From: Deltaproteobacteria bacterium
GTDB taxonomy: Bacteria > Bdellovibrionota_B > Oligoflexia > Oligoflexales > Bog-1112
Length of the DNA stretch: 31,730 nt
Assembly: GCA_016186945.1 (NCBI GenBank)
Contig: JACPKR010000050.1
Coordinates: 1-31,730 of the forward strand
Direction: 5' to 3'
Shown here: positions 15,414-23,273 of the stretch, piece by piece
Layout: each line of letters begins with the position of its first letter
How positions within the stretch are numbered: the first letter of the stretch is position 1
Program-made: the position numbers and the translations under genes
Notes under the pieces: generated by a model
Seen by the model: only the letters and a program-made list of their open reading frames with translations
Database searches by the model: none
Told to the model about the DNA's origin: nothing

Positions 15414-17823
15414 CTTTCTTTTTGTGGAGCTTTTCAAGTTTTTTGCTAATGATGTCCAAGGCTGACCCCGCCGGGAATTTATACTCGTGGACAGTCTTGG
15501 CACCTAGTGGGATGCCGGTCGCGATGTCGAACACTTCCCAGAAATGGTGCACGAGATAAACTTTTAGAAAGCCCTGAGAAATGGCTTGCCGAGCTTCCTT
15601 GTGAAGCATCAGGTTCTCCCGATTCTGGAAGGGAATGATAACGTGGTAGGACCTGCCTTTTCCTAACAATTTGCAAGTCTTGTAGAAACCCTCGATCTTC
15701 TCATTGATACCTCCCACAGGTTGGATGTCGCCCAATTGGTTTAGACTGCCCGTAATGGCCACGTTTTGGCGGACGGGAATTTTTGCAAGGGCACTGATGA
15801 TTGCTGTCAGTTCCGACGCCGAGGCGCTGTCCCCGTCGATCATGTCATAAGACTGCTCGAAGCATAAACTGGCAGAGACGCCCAATGATTCATGGCGGGC
15901 AAGTAAGGCTGAAATATATCCCGTCAGGATAAACATGCCCTTGTCGTGGATTTTTCCGGAAAGCTTGGAGGCTCTATCAATATTGAAAATACCATTGTCA
16001 CTGATCGAGGTCGTGCAGGTGATCCTGCATATGCGTCCAAAACTATAGTCCCCCATGTCGTAAACAGTCAGTCCGTTCACCTGACCGATCCGTCGACCGT
16101 CGATGGATATCATAAGGTCTCGTGTTCTAATAAGATCCATCAGGTGTCGCTCGAAAAGATTCACACGGAAGAATTGCTGTTCGAGCGCTTTCTCAACGTG
16201 CGAACGATTGATTGCCCGATGTCCCTGCTCGCGTGAAATGAAATCCGCCTCGATGACGAGGTTCTTGATGTCGGTAAAACCAGCGGACAGCTTATTCTGG
16301 TCTTCCGCAAGACGCGAACCGTATTCGACGACAGCGGCAACCCCAGAGCGATCGAAGTGCTGTAAACCTTCCTTATGACAGCGTGTCGCAATGAACGCGG
16401 AATAAGCCTTTATGTTCTCCTTGTTTCGCTCCATGGTGTAATCAAAATCCGCCTTTATTTTGAAAATCTTGGCAAAGTCATCATCCATAGTCAGAAGGAG
16501 GTGATAGAATTCCTCCGAGCCAATAAGTACAACCTTCAAGTCAAGTGGCAGAGGCTCAGGCCGTAAAGCTGAGGCAGGGATAAGAGCGAGGTGCTCATCC
16601 AATTCTTCGATAAACGCAGCTCTGTTACGAAGAACACGCTTCAAGGCATCCCAAACGTAAGGAGTTTTCAATACGTCGTTGATGTCAAGCAGAAGAAAAC
16701 CACCGTTTGCCTTATGCAGAGAGCCAGCCTTGATTTTTGTAAAGTCCGTAACGTACATCCCATGTTCAACTGTTCGTTCGACCTTTCCAAATAAATTGTA
16801 GTAGGTGGGGTTCGATTCAGTCACAACCGGTGCGTTTTTTAGCTTCTGGTTATCGACGAACACGTTGATCTTGTATTTTAAAAACGGATCGCGCTCATGT
16901 GGAAAAACGTGAGGAGTTTCTCCTTCGTTCGTGCTCTCTTCTTGGGGGTTGAAGTCCGCAAGGTTTTCAATGAGATACTCGCGAACTTGCCCGAGGTAGG
17001 CCATGACATTCTGTTCTTTCCTGTAGAACCTTAACAAGGGGTCTAAAGCAGCATCGACCACTTTTTTCCCCACGTTCTTTTCTAGCTCGTGAAGAGTTTC
17101 TTTCATCTTGGTTTCGATGGATCTGATTTTTCTGGCATAGCGCAAGACAATCGGTTCAAGGTGCGAACGTTTTTCTTCGACCCTTTCTTTTTCTTTCGCC
17201 GAGAGCTTGCTGTATTCTTTTTCCGTCACGGGTCGATTGTCTTTTAGAGGAATGGTCTCAATGCCAATGGAAGTCGATTTGATTTGAAAGTTAATTCGCT
17301 TGGCAATTTTCTCAAGCTCAGCGTATTTCTTTGCCTGCAAGTCATTGAACTGAGACACAATCGCGTTCACTGTTTTTTCGTAATCTTCACTTTGCAAGGC
17401 GGCTGGTATGTCACGCTTGAGGTCTTCCACAAAACCGCTCATGAGCTTTTCAAACTTACAACCTTCCCCGGCTATGAGACGAATGGCTTTGGGAGTGTCT
17501 TTCTTCTGAAAGTCATAGACGTAGACCCAATCACTGGGGGGAGGGAGGTTTTTGCCAAACTTTTCAAGTAGGGTGCGTATGACACCCGACCTACCGCTTC
17601 CTTGATAGCCCGAAATATAGATGTTGTATCCAGGTCGACTGATCCCTAGACCTACATCAATGGCGCGAATGGCTCGTTTTTGGGAAATAATCTCTTCTGT
17701 CGTCTTCACATTTTTGGTGCTTTTGAACGGAAGGAGTTCAATCGGGCAAGGAGTGAAGACCTGGGAAGGTCTCAATGGTTTGATTTGCTCTCGTCGGTTT
17801 TTTTTTTGATAGTCACGCCGCAC
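15280..17823 (-). CDS. Lon-like ATP-dependent protease, AAA_32 family
   Basis: This protein (about 847 aa) belongs to the AAA_32 (PF13654-type) Lon relatives rather than classical LonA. An N-terminal AAA module has YISGYQGSGRSG as Walker A, with Arg in place of the usual Lys, a substitution I recall as common in this subfamily. A coiled-coil insertion follows (about residues 140-280), then GGFLLLDINDVLKTPYVW as the Walker B region. The C-terminal Lon protease domain holds the catalytic Ser666 in DGDSASASE and the lysine region PVGGINEKIEGF. The frame can extend to a GTG at 17880, inside the upstream gene; I prefer the GTG at 17823, nine bases past that gene's stop. The C-terminus is a basic low-complexity tail overlapping epmA. 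The likely role is quality control of cytosolic proteins. Confidence 0.93.
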   Translation of the reverse strand: MRRDYQKKNRREQIKPLRPSQVFTPCPIELLPFKSTKNVKTTEEIISQKRAIRAIDVGLGISRPGYNIYISGYQGSGRSGVIRTLLEKFGKNLPPPSDWVYVYDFQKKDTPKAIRLIAGEGCKFEKLMSGFVEDLKRDIPAALQSEDYEKTVNAIVSQFNDLQAKKYAELEKIAKRINFQIKSTSIGIETIPLKDNRPVTEKEYSKLSAKEKERVEEKRSHLEPIVLRYARKIRSIETKMKETLHELEKNVGKKVVDAALDPLLRFYRKEQNVMAYLGQVREYLIENLADFNPQEESTNEGETPHVFPHERDPFLKYKINVFVDNQKLKNAPVVTESNPTYYNLFGKVERTVEHGMYVTDFTKIKAGSLHKANGGFLLLDINDVLKTPYVWDALKRVLRNRAAFIEELDEHLALIPASALRPEPLPLDLKVVLIGSEEFYHLLLTMDDDFAKIFKIKADFDYTMERNKENIKAYSAFIATRCHKEGLQHFDRSGVAAVVEYGSRLAEDQNKLSAGFTDIKNLVIEADFISREQGHRAINRSHVEKALEQQFFRVNLFERHLMDLIRTRDLMISIDGRRIGQVNGLTVYDMGDYSFGRICRITCTTSISDNGIFNIDRASKLSGKIHDKGMFILTGYISALLARHESLGVSASLCFEQSYDMIDGDSASASELTAIISALAKIPVRQNVAITGSLNQLGDIQPVGGINEKIEGFYKTCKLLGKGRSYHVIIPFQNRENLMLHKEARQAISQGFLKVYLVHHFWEVFDIATGIPLGAKTVHEYKFPAGSALDIISKKLEKLHKKKDDSRSKKNKGDLGPQVEEAAMASENYAKPKKHRSSSTRVKISHS

Positions 17824-17831
17824 CCCCGTGT

Positions 17832-18524
17832 CTATGTGATTGGATAAAGTTGGTTTACCAGGCCTTTGTACTCTTCCCACAGTTCGTGGCGTGCGGAAGG
17901 TTCCTCGACTACAGCGAGTATATTTCCAAGCAGGAGCGCCCCTTTTCCCGTGTCCTCGTTTAGGAAATACTCACCGTAAGCGTCGATGAAGTCTAAAGCT
18001 TCCGCAATGCCATCCCTGTTCTGATGACTCATGGCTATTGAAACACCTTTTTGGAGCCAGCGACTGATTTCCTGAATGTTGACTCGTGCCTTGATTCCCA
18101 TGCGGATAATGTCACTACACACAGTCGTCAGATATTCCCTTGGTAACTCGCTCTCATATTGACCTGCAAAATAACAAAGTGTTTTATAGGCATGGTTCCA
18201 CTTTGAGTAGGACTGCATGACGCGAACTTTTCCCATCACAATGTCGAAAGCTCGGATCGCTTTTTGTTGGCGTTCAGCCTTTCGTTTTTCGCGCTCTTCT
18301 ATTAAATCCCGGTATCTTTTTTTTAGAAGGCCGACCGCTTCGTGAATATCGTTATTACTTATCGTTGTGCCAAGCTCAATTTCTTTCCCTAACCCTTCAT
18401 TGAGGTACTGTAGAACATGGGGTAATGACGTGTCGGTTTCCTCAGCGATCTTATGAGGCGTCCACTTTTCGTCAACTGGCCAAACAGGAAGGAGTTCGTT
18501 CACTTTGTAAATGAAGTCGATCAT
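17832..18524 (-). CDS. Hypothetical cytosolic protein upstream of the Lon-like gene
   Basis: I do not recognise this 230-aa protein. It has no signal peptide or membrane helix. The first 60 residues contain TPHKIAEETDTSLPHVLQYL, which could be a helix-turn-helix. A Lys/Glu/Arg-rich helix follows (LIEEREKRKAERQQKAIRAF), then a helical C-terminal half ending HELWEEYKGLVNQLYPIT. I chose ATG 18524 because GAGGG precedes it. A longer frame reaches 18722, but its first residues are encoded by a degraded palindromic repeat. It ends nine bases before the Lon-like GTG start, so the two are probably one transcript, and it may act with the protease as adaptor or regulator. That last point is inference only. 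Confidence 0.72.
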   Translation of the reverse strand: MIDFIYKVNELLPVWPVDEKWTPHKIAEETDTSLPHVLQYLNEGLGKEIELGTTISNNDIHEAVGLLKKRYRDLIEEREKRKAERQQKAIRAFDIVMGKVRVMQSYSKWNHAYKTLCYFAGQYESELPREYLTTVCSDIIRMGIKARVNIQEISRWLQKGVSIAMSHQNRDGIAEALDFIDAYGEYFLNEDTGKGALLLGNILAVVEEPSARHELWEEYKGLVNQLYPIT

Positions 18525-18677
18525 AGGCCCTCTTTCCTTGCCGGGAGCGTCTCGATGCTGAGGATCATCAGAGAGAGCCGCTCTCGTAGAGAAGTTTGTT
18601 AAATCTTCAGGGTCTTTATTATTAGTATAAGGGATGATCCATAGCATGGCCAATGGAAGCGATGGAAATGATTTGAG

Positions 18678-18722
18678 GGCAAGAAGGTGGTATGGAGGAA
18701 ACTGCGTAGCTGGTTTCTCCAA
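18678..18722. repeat. Palindromic repeat, copy 4 (decayed)
   Basis: The arms ATGGAGGAA (18692-18700) and TTTCTCCAA (18714-18722) now carry two mismatches, and the centre has one change (GCGTAGC). The flank GGCAAGAAGGTGG is also altered from GGCAAGGAGGTGG. It lies in the gap between the divergent hypothetical and RING-like genes. Confidence 0.85.
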
Positions 18723-18736
18723 GAAAACAAAATATC

Positions 18737-18765
18737 TTGTTAATTTACGCTATGTTAGATATGAA
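18737..18765 (+). promoter_or_regulatory. Candidate promoter for the exported-protein run
   Basis: TTGTTA (18737-18742) and TATGAA (18760-18765) with a 17-base spacer resemble sigma-70 boxes, 34 bases before the start at 18799. The match is moderate. Confidence 0.35.
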
Positions 18766-18798
18766 GAAGTGTGCCAGTAACCGATGCCATGAGGAACT

Positions 18799-20268
18799 AT
18801 GACGATCATCGCCAGAACGTGTATTCTTTTGATCCTATTGGCTTTCAACCAGGCAGCTAGTGCCGCTAGCGAAGACTCTGGTGCTGCTGGTAGTGCTCAG
18901 GGCGCCTCTGAATGTAGTGTCTGCCTCACCTCCCCCGAATCCCTTGATAAACTTACGTGTTGCGGTTTTGTGGTCTGTGCCGAATGTCATGAACGATGGG
19001 GCAAGCAACATGGATGCCCACAATGTGGAAATCGGGACGGAGTTTTTTTCTCAACGGTGGCTCCCTCGTTGGGTGCATCGCTCGGTGTCGAATTTGGTAA
19101 GTTGGAATATTACGATCGGATCTGTAAGGCCCTCTGCAAGACTGAAATTGCAAGGGCTGTGGAAAACCTATCTCATTTTATCAGAGATGGAGATGAGAAT
19201 ACGGTTAGATTTGTAGCTGCCCTTCTTGTTCAAATGCCTGAAGCACGACGTCACGAGATCCTTGGGAACATGCCCCCACTTCTTCTTGGGCTGCTTTTGG
19301 GAAATCTGCCTATAGAAAATTTGCTTGCATTGGAAAGCCAACTGGATGCAGCACTCCTCCCAGCAATTTTCGATCGTATGAATACACACAGGTTTTGGGA
19401 TTACCTCGGCAGATTGGATGAACCAAAGCGTCAATCCCTGTTGCAAGTTGTCGGTCCTGGCGTGTTAAGGCGACTGCTAGCCATCTTGCCCCTTGACCGA
19501 GCGGTTCCCTTGATTCATGGATGGGAGTATGCAAGACTTGCCGAAGTACTGGGCCATACTGTTGAATTTAACCCGGCACTGATCCTTGTCCAGTTTGATA
19601 ATGAGAGAATGATTGCTATTTTGGGACAAATGGCGCCCCGAGCACGTGCTCGCGTTCTTTTACACGTTCCCATAGAGAGAGTCGTCCAGATCTTTCGTAT
19701 TTTTGGAAGGGATCGAATCCATGGGGTGCAATTGGCGGATGCTTTCACAGACGGTATGGACTGGCATCGAATTGCTCATGTCTTAGGGGAACTTCCACCG
19801 GCATTTGCAGCTCGTCTTCTGCCCGCGGGTAGACCAGAGCGAGTTGCGATGATCCTCTTTTTTATGAATATTGACGGAGGCATTGGGTTGCTGCCCCATA
19901 TGAGGACAGAAAGAATAATAGAAATGTTCAATACTGACGTTATGGACGCACATATCGCAATACTCACTGTCTTCGTGCGAGCCATGATTGAAGATAGGGA
20001 ACTTCGAACCAGAGCCGGACCTGTCCTGGCAGGATTGCGCCACGTGCAGTTGGTACAAGGTTTTGTGCGAGAACTGCCGTTTCCAACCGTACTTGAACTC
20101 TTGCAACAGATGAGAGCTGAGGATCGACAACGAATGATCGGATATCTACCACTGTTTCCCAGACTGCGCATGCTGTGGGTCTTGCGAAACCAGGGCGTAC
20201 CCACGGCCGGCCCAGTGGATGAGATGCCTATGCCTCATCGAGGGGCAGCCTTTCTTATGCTTCAATAA
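18799..20268 (+). CDS. Exported protein with N-terminal RING-like zinc finger and helical repeats; candidate effector
   Basis: This 489-aa protein has a Sec-type signal peptide (about residues 1-22) and then a cysteine cluster: C39-x2-C42, C54-C55-G, C60-x2-C63, C73-x2-C76. The spacing and the CCG-x3-C-x2-C-x9-C-x2-C ending resemble eukaryotic RING/zinc-finger domains, which in eukaryotes often are E3 ubiquitin ligases. The usual RING histidine position is Phe57, so Cys54 or His64 would have to serve as a ligand. The rest (residues 95-475) is a string of short helical repeats with LPIENLLAL, LPLDRAVPLI, VPIERVVQIF and LPFPTVLELL, somewhat like MgtE-N/armadillo-type repeats. GAGGA precedes the ATG. 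It heads a run of four exported proteins. A host-directed effector is plausible; no function is proven. Confidence 0.72.
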   Translation: MTIIARTCILLILLAFNQAASAASEDSGAAGSAQGASECSVCLTSPESLDKLTCCGFVVCAECHERWGKQHGCPQCGNRDGVFFSTVAPSLGASLGVEFGKLEYYDRICKALCKTEIARAVENLSHFIRDGDENTVRFVAALLVQMPEARRHEILGNMPPLLLGLLLGNLPIENLLALESQLDAALLPAIFDRMNTHRFWDYLGRLDEPKRQSLLQVVGPGVLRRLLAILPLDRAVPLIHGWEYARLAEVLGHTVEFNPALILVQFDNERMIAILGQMAPRARARVLLHVPIERVVQIFRIFGRDRIHGVQLADAFTDGMDWHRIAHVLGELPPAFAARLLPAGRPERVAMILFFMNIDGGIGLLPHMRTERIIEMFNTDVMDAHIAILTVFVRAMIEDRELRTRAGPVLAGLRHVQLVQGFVRELPFPTVLELLQQMRAEDRQRMIGYLPLFPRLRMLWVLRNQGVPTAGPVDEMPMPHRGAAFLMLQ

Positions 20269-20299
20269 AACACGGTTGATTCCCTAGAAAGGACGAAAC

Positions 20300-20848
20300 A
20301 TGAATTGTAAGAATCTAATATTGCTAGTGATTGTTGTGTTCAGTCGCCCCGCAAAAGCCGCGGACGAGGGACCAGCGACTGACGGTAAAGGTAAAAAAAA
20401 GGTGACATTTACCGCGGAACAAAAATTTTTCCTTTTGCCACCAGAAGAAGAAGGTGAAGAAGAAGAAGGTGAAGAGGAGGGGGTCGGCCTTGTTCCCCCT
20501 ATGTCCCCTGAAAGGAGCTATCCGCTTGAGGTTTACCAGGTATTACGCAGGGAGCTGCTGCACAGTCTCGGCATTCAAGAGACAGATAACATACCAAAAG
20601 CCTTTGTTAGAAATGACATGCTTAAGACTGTAAATGCTCTTGTGACAAGTCTTCAGGAGCGTCGAGAAGTTTTTCTTGCGGACCTCGGTCGACGTTCTCG
20701 GGAAGAAAAACTAGCACTCTTGGTTTGCCTCCAAGCTCACATTTATAGTCTTGAGAAGATGCAAGAGGCTTTTCAGGCAATCAGTTTAAATCCCCTGATG
20801 TTACGCAGGGCAGCAGCCGCAGCTGCTGCGGCTGCCAAAGAGAAGTAG
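20300..20848 (+). CDS. Small exported acidic protein with poly-alanine tail
   Basis: I do not recognise this 182-aa protein. It has a signal peptide (MNCKNLILLVIVVFSRPAKA, cut near residue 20), a Lys-rich patch, a run of glutamates (PPEEEGEEEEGEEEG, residues 51-65), and a helical domain (about residues 78-170). It ends in nine alanines followed by KEK. The acidic run and the poly-Ala tail are low-complexity. AAAGGA precedes the ATG, 31 bases after the RING-like gene, so the two are co-transcribed. The DNA encoding the poly-Ala tail is itself a perfect palindrome (20813-20835). Confidence 0.75.
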   Translation: MNCKNLILLVIVVFSRPAKAADEGPATDGKGKKKVTFTAEQKFFLLPPEEEGEEEEGEEEGVGLVPPMSPERSYPLEVYQVLRRELLHSLGIQETDNIPKAFVRNDMLKTVNALVTSLQERREVFLADLGRRSREEKLALLVCLQAHIYSLEKMQEAFQAISLNPLMLRRAAAAAAAAAKEK

Positions 20849-20858
20849 GAACAAAGTC

Positions 20859-21284
20859 ATGGAACACGTCATTGCAAGGAGAGAGAAGCCCGACGAAGCA
20901 ATCCAGTCTCACAGTATTGTCTCGTATAAGTCACGCCACGAGTTTGCATCAGCCCTGCTACCTGTCATCCTTATTCTTGGTTCTTGTTCATCGTTTCGCT
21001 CTCATGAAAACAGTCTCGAAGTTCGCACGGGAAATGCCTACGAATGTGTCCTCCCTGATGGAGAAAATCTGAAGGTCACTCATTTTGTACTTTCTGATCA
21101 TTCGTTGGAGTTCGTGCGCCTTACGCAGAAGGACAAAACCTACACGCTTCCCCGCTTAAGGGCAGCCTCCGGGGTGCGCTTCAGTGACGATGTCGTGTTA
21201 TACTGGAACAAAGGTAGAGTGTCACAGTTTAGGGGCGAATCTGACAAGGAAAATAGGGAGTGTCAGATCCTTTCCCGTCAATAA
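20859..21284 (+). CDS. MliC/PliC-like c-type lysozyme inhibitor, lipoprotein
   Basis: The C-terminal part (about residues 57-130) resembles the MliC domain that blocks animal c-type lysozyme. It shows YECVLPDGENLKVTHF, a central LEFVRL strand, and the diagnostic RAASGVRFSDDVVLYWNKG, equivalent to the family's SASGARY...W.KG. MliC proteins sit in the periplasm or outer membrane and protect peptidoglycan from host lysozyme. A hydrophobic stretch ending LILGSC (Cys43) looks like a lipobox, but it is preceded by about 30 unusual residues. The first of these (VIARREKPDEAIQ) are encoded by a dispersed repeat. AGGA lies nine bases before the ATG, and I see no better start downstream, so the leader is probably translated. 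The gene follows the previous one by ten bases. Confidence 0.72.
   Translation: MEHVIARREKPDEAIQSHSIVSYKSRHEFASALLPVILILGSCSSFRSHENSLEVRTGNAYECVLPDGENLKVTHFVLSDHSLEFVRLTQKDKTYTLPRLRAASGVRFSDDVVLYWNKGRVSQFRGESDKENRECQILSRQ
20867..20906. repeat. Half copy of the CATTGCGAG/GAAGCAATCCAG element inside a gene
   Basis: CGTCATTGC (20867-20875) and GAAGCAATCCAG (20895-20906) match one side of the 14254-14359 palindrome, also sharing the CCCGACGAAGC segment. It lies within the first 16 codons of the MliC-like gene and is in frame. Confidence 0.85.
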
Positions 21285-21303
21285 CATGGGGAGACTGATT
21301 AGC

Positions 21304-23106
21304 ATGGCGAGACAATCCCTGCTTCTAAGTTTGATTCTTTTTTTTTCATGCGCGAGTCCGCATAGACGTCAAGCGATAGTACCTTCTGACATAGGTTCGG
21401 ACCAGAGTTCAGCCATACAATCGAAAAAACAGGAGCTTCAGGGAGAAATTCGTGAAGTCGCGGCTGAGCTTTACCTTGCTTATCAAAAACTTCCTGATGG
21501 CAGTGGAACTCTCATGGAGGTTCCCGAGGAGGAGGGGGAGGAGCAAGAGCACCTCTTGTGGGATACGAAGGCGTACGTCAACCAATTTTCCCAAGACGAA
21601 TTCACAGAGCAACTCGTCAAGGAAGCTGATCCCTCCTATGAACAACCGCTCGTGGAAGAAGTCCAAGGGGCTGAATCCGCTGCACTCGTCCATCGTTCCT
21701 CCGGGGGCGGCCTCGGTCTTGCCGAGGGGGGATTTAAAATGTACTGGATCAACTGGACGCCTGTTAACGGAGGGTCGAAAGTTTCCAGAGGACTCTACTG
21801 GTTTGCAGGACGAAATTTTCTTCATACCTCCATTCTTGTCATCCCGCAAGGTGCCGAAATTAAGTTTGATGAAAAAGGGCGTATGCAGATCAAGCAAAGG
21901 GGTACAGTCATTCCCCCCACCTTCTATTACAGTCGTATGGGAAGGGGTAACAGAGACGATCTGCTCACCGACGCTCGCGAATATTCGATGGGAGTGAAAC
22001 GAGGTCATTTGATCGCTGAATTTTTCGAAAAGGGAGAGCTTAATCAAAAGCAGGTGGAAGCATTGGAGCGGACGCAATTAGACACCTTTAGCCGAAGTCC
22101 TTTGTTCCAAGCTGCGACAAAGGAAACATGGGATCGGTGGGAAACCGCAAGGTGGGGAGCTTCTACTGAGCTGGGGGAGAAATATGTTGAAAGCCAAATA
22201 GAAGGTAAGCTAAAAAAACTCCCCCCCGAAGAATTCGAGTTAAAAAAAATTGGAGATGTGCTAGGGACGTTTTTAACGACGGAGCCGAGCAAGGGTTATC
22301 GACTTAATCTGGCAGATTATTTTTTCCACAAAGTCGGATTGGCAAAAATAAAAAAACTTCTGATAGAACGAGGGGTACCTGTCGAGTTTCACGAGTATCT
22401 TGACAGTCGACAGGTACGGGCCTTGATCACGGGCACTCCCGACCTCAACGAGATAAAGGGTGCATTAAAAACCGCACTAAGAGAAACCGCTGCTTTTAAG
22501 AAATGGACACAGCTTAAGGGAACTCCTGTTGCCTTGGGATCGTTGGAAACACTTGTCTATGACGAGGTAACACAAAAGTCTTTTTATCTGGAATTCACTG
22601 TGGCCCAGTCTGATTATTCACGAAGCTATGCAAGTTTTTCGAAGAACTGCACCTATGATGCCTGTGGGATCGTTAAGGGAGCAGGCTTATTTGAAGGAAA
22701 GGTGGAGCCAGACCTTTTACCAGCTAAAACGACTAGGAAGGTCTATGGCCCAACAGTGGATCAATCGAGGACACGGCCGCTTATCCAACAGGCTTTTGTG
22801 ACGAAAGAGGGTCGTGTGGAGATCCAGGAATCTAAAACGTTTTCCTCCCAGGGGAAGATGAGACCTGCGGTAGCAGGTTTGACGATCATTGCGGTGGGCG
22901 CTCTTTTAGGTGGTACATCGTACGCTGCTGTAAGCTATGTCACGCGGGACAAAGGTAAGCTTTCCCTGACTGAAGACGATCAAGACGAGCTTGTCGAGGA
23001 AAACGATGTCGCGAATCAAGAGATCGTTGATCTTCTTGACCGGTATGGTGACTTGGCTTCGCAGTTGACCCATGTCCATCTTGTTGAGCAGTTCAACGCG
23101 CTTTGA
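21304..23106 (+). CDS. Large predicted lipoprotein of unknown function
   Basis: I do not recognise this 600-aa protein. It begins MARQSLLLSLILFFSC (Cys16 lipobox, ASP following) and is probably exported and lipidated. An Asp at +2 is not present, so outer-membrane sorting is not excluded. Residues 75-120 are acidic. The middle has Trp/Tyr-rich segments (KMYWINWTPVNGG, RGLYWFAGRNFLHTSILV) and a Lys-rich helical part. Residues 470-500 hold two cysteines in NCTYDACGIVKGAGLF. Near the C-terminus there is a Gly/Ala-rich hydrophobic helix (AGLTIIAVGALLGGTSYAA) followed by an acidic tail. The start at 21304 follows GGGGAG; an in-frame ATG 18 bases upstream lacks one. It is the fourth and last gene of the exported run, 19 bases after the MliC-like gene. 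Confidence 0.8.
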   Translation: MARQSLLLSLILFFSCASPHRRQAIVPSDIGSDQSSAIQSKKQELQGEIREVAAELYLAYQKLPDGSGTLMEVPEEEGEEQEHLLWDTKAYVNQFSQDEFTEQLVKEADPSYEQPLVEEVQGAESAALVHRSSGGGLGLAEGGFKMYWINWTPVNGGSKVSRGLYWFAGRNFLHTSILVIPQGAEIKFDEKGRMQIKQRGTVIPPTFYYSRMGRGNRDDLLTDAREYSMGVKRGHLIAEFFEKGELNQKQVEALERTQLDTFSRSPLFQAATKETWDRWETARWGASTELGEKYVESQIEGKLKKLPPEEFELKKIGDVLGTFLTTEPSKGYRLNLADYFFHKVGLAKIKKLLIERGVPVEFHEYLDSRQVRALITGTPDLNEIKGALKTALRETAAFKKWTQLKGTPVALGSLETLVYDEVTQKSFYLEFTVAQSDYSRSYASFSKNCTYDACGIVKGAGLFEGKVEPDLLPAKTTRKVYGPTVDQSRTRPLIQQAFVTKEGRVEIQESKTFSSQGKMRPAVAGLTIIAVGALLGGTSYAAVSYVTRDKGKLSLTEDDQDELVEENDVANQEIVDLLDRYGDLASQLTHVHLVEQFNAL

Positions 23107-23115
23107 TAGAGACGC

Positions 23116-23264
23116 CGTAATGCGTAAGCCACTTGGGGCAAGGAGGTGGTTTGGAGGAAACTGCGCAGCTGGTTCCTCCAAGAAATCCCTTGGGGGAGCG
23201 ACGGTTCCCTCGCCCCCCCCAAACCCCCCTCTCCCTATTTGCCCCCCAACGTAATGCGTAAGCC
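23116..23264. repeat. Composite repeat element with palindromic core copy 5
   Basis: The unit starts and ends with the same 15 bases, CGTAATGCGTAAGCC (23116-23130 and 23250-23264). Inside, in order, are GGCAAGGAGGTGG, the core hairpin (23151-23181), the GC-rich module (23192-23220) and a C-rich stretch with CTCCCTATTTGCC. A very similar arrangement, inverted, lies at 29641-29746. It fills the convergent gap between the large lipoprotein and the next minus-strand gene. Confidence 0.9.
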
Positions 23265-23273
23265 GGAAGTCTG

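Noticed and set aside
15353-17809. Plus-strand frames opposite the Lon-like gene
   Set aside because: They overlap an unmistakable protease on the other strand and show no family features.
23116-23264. Insertion sequence
   Set aside because: There is no transposase frame inside. At most it is a non-autonomous or MITE-like element.
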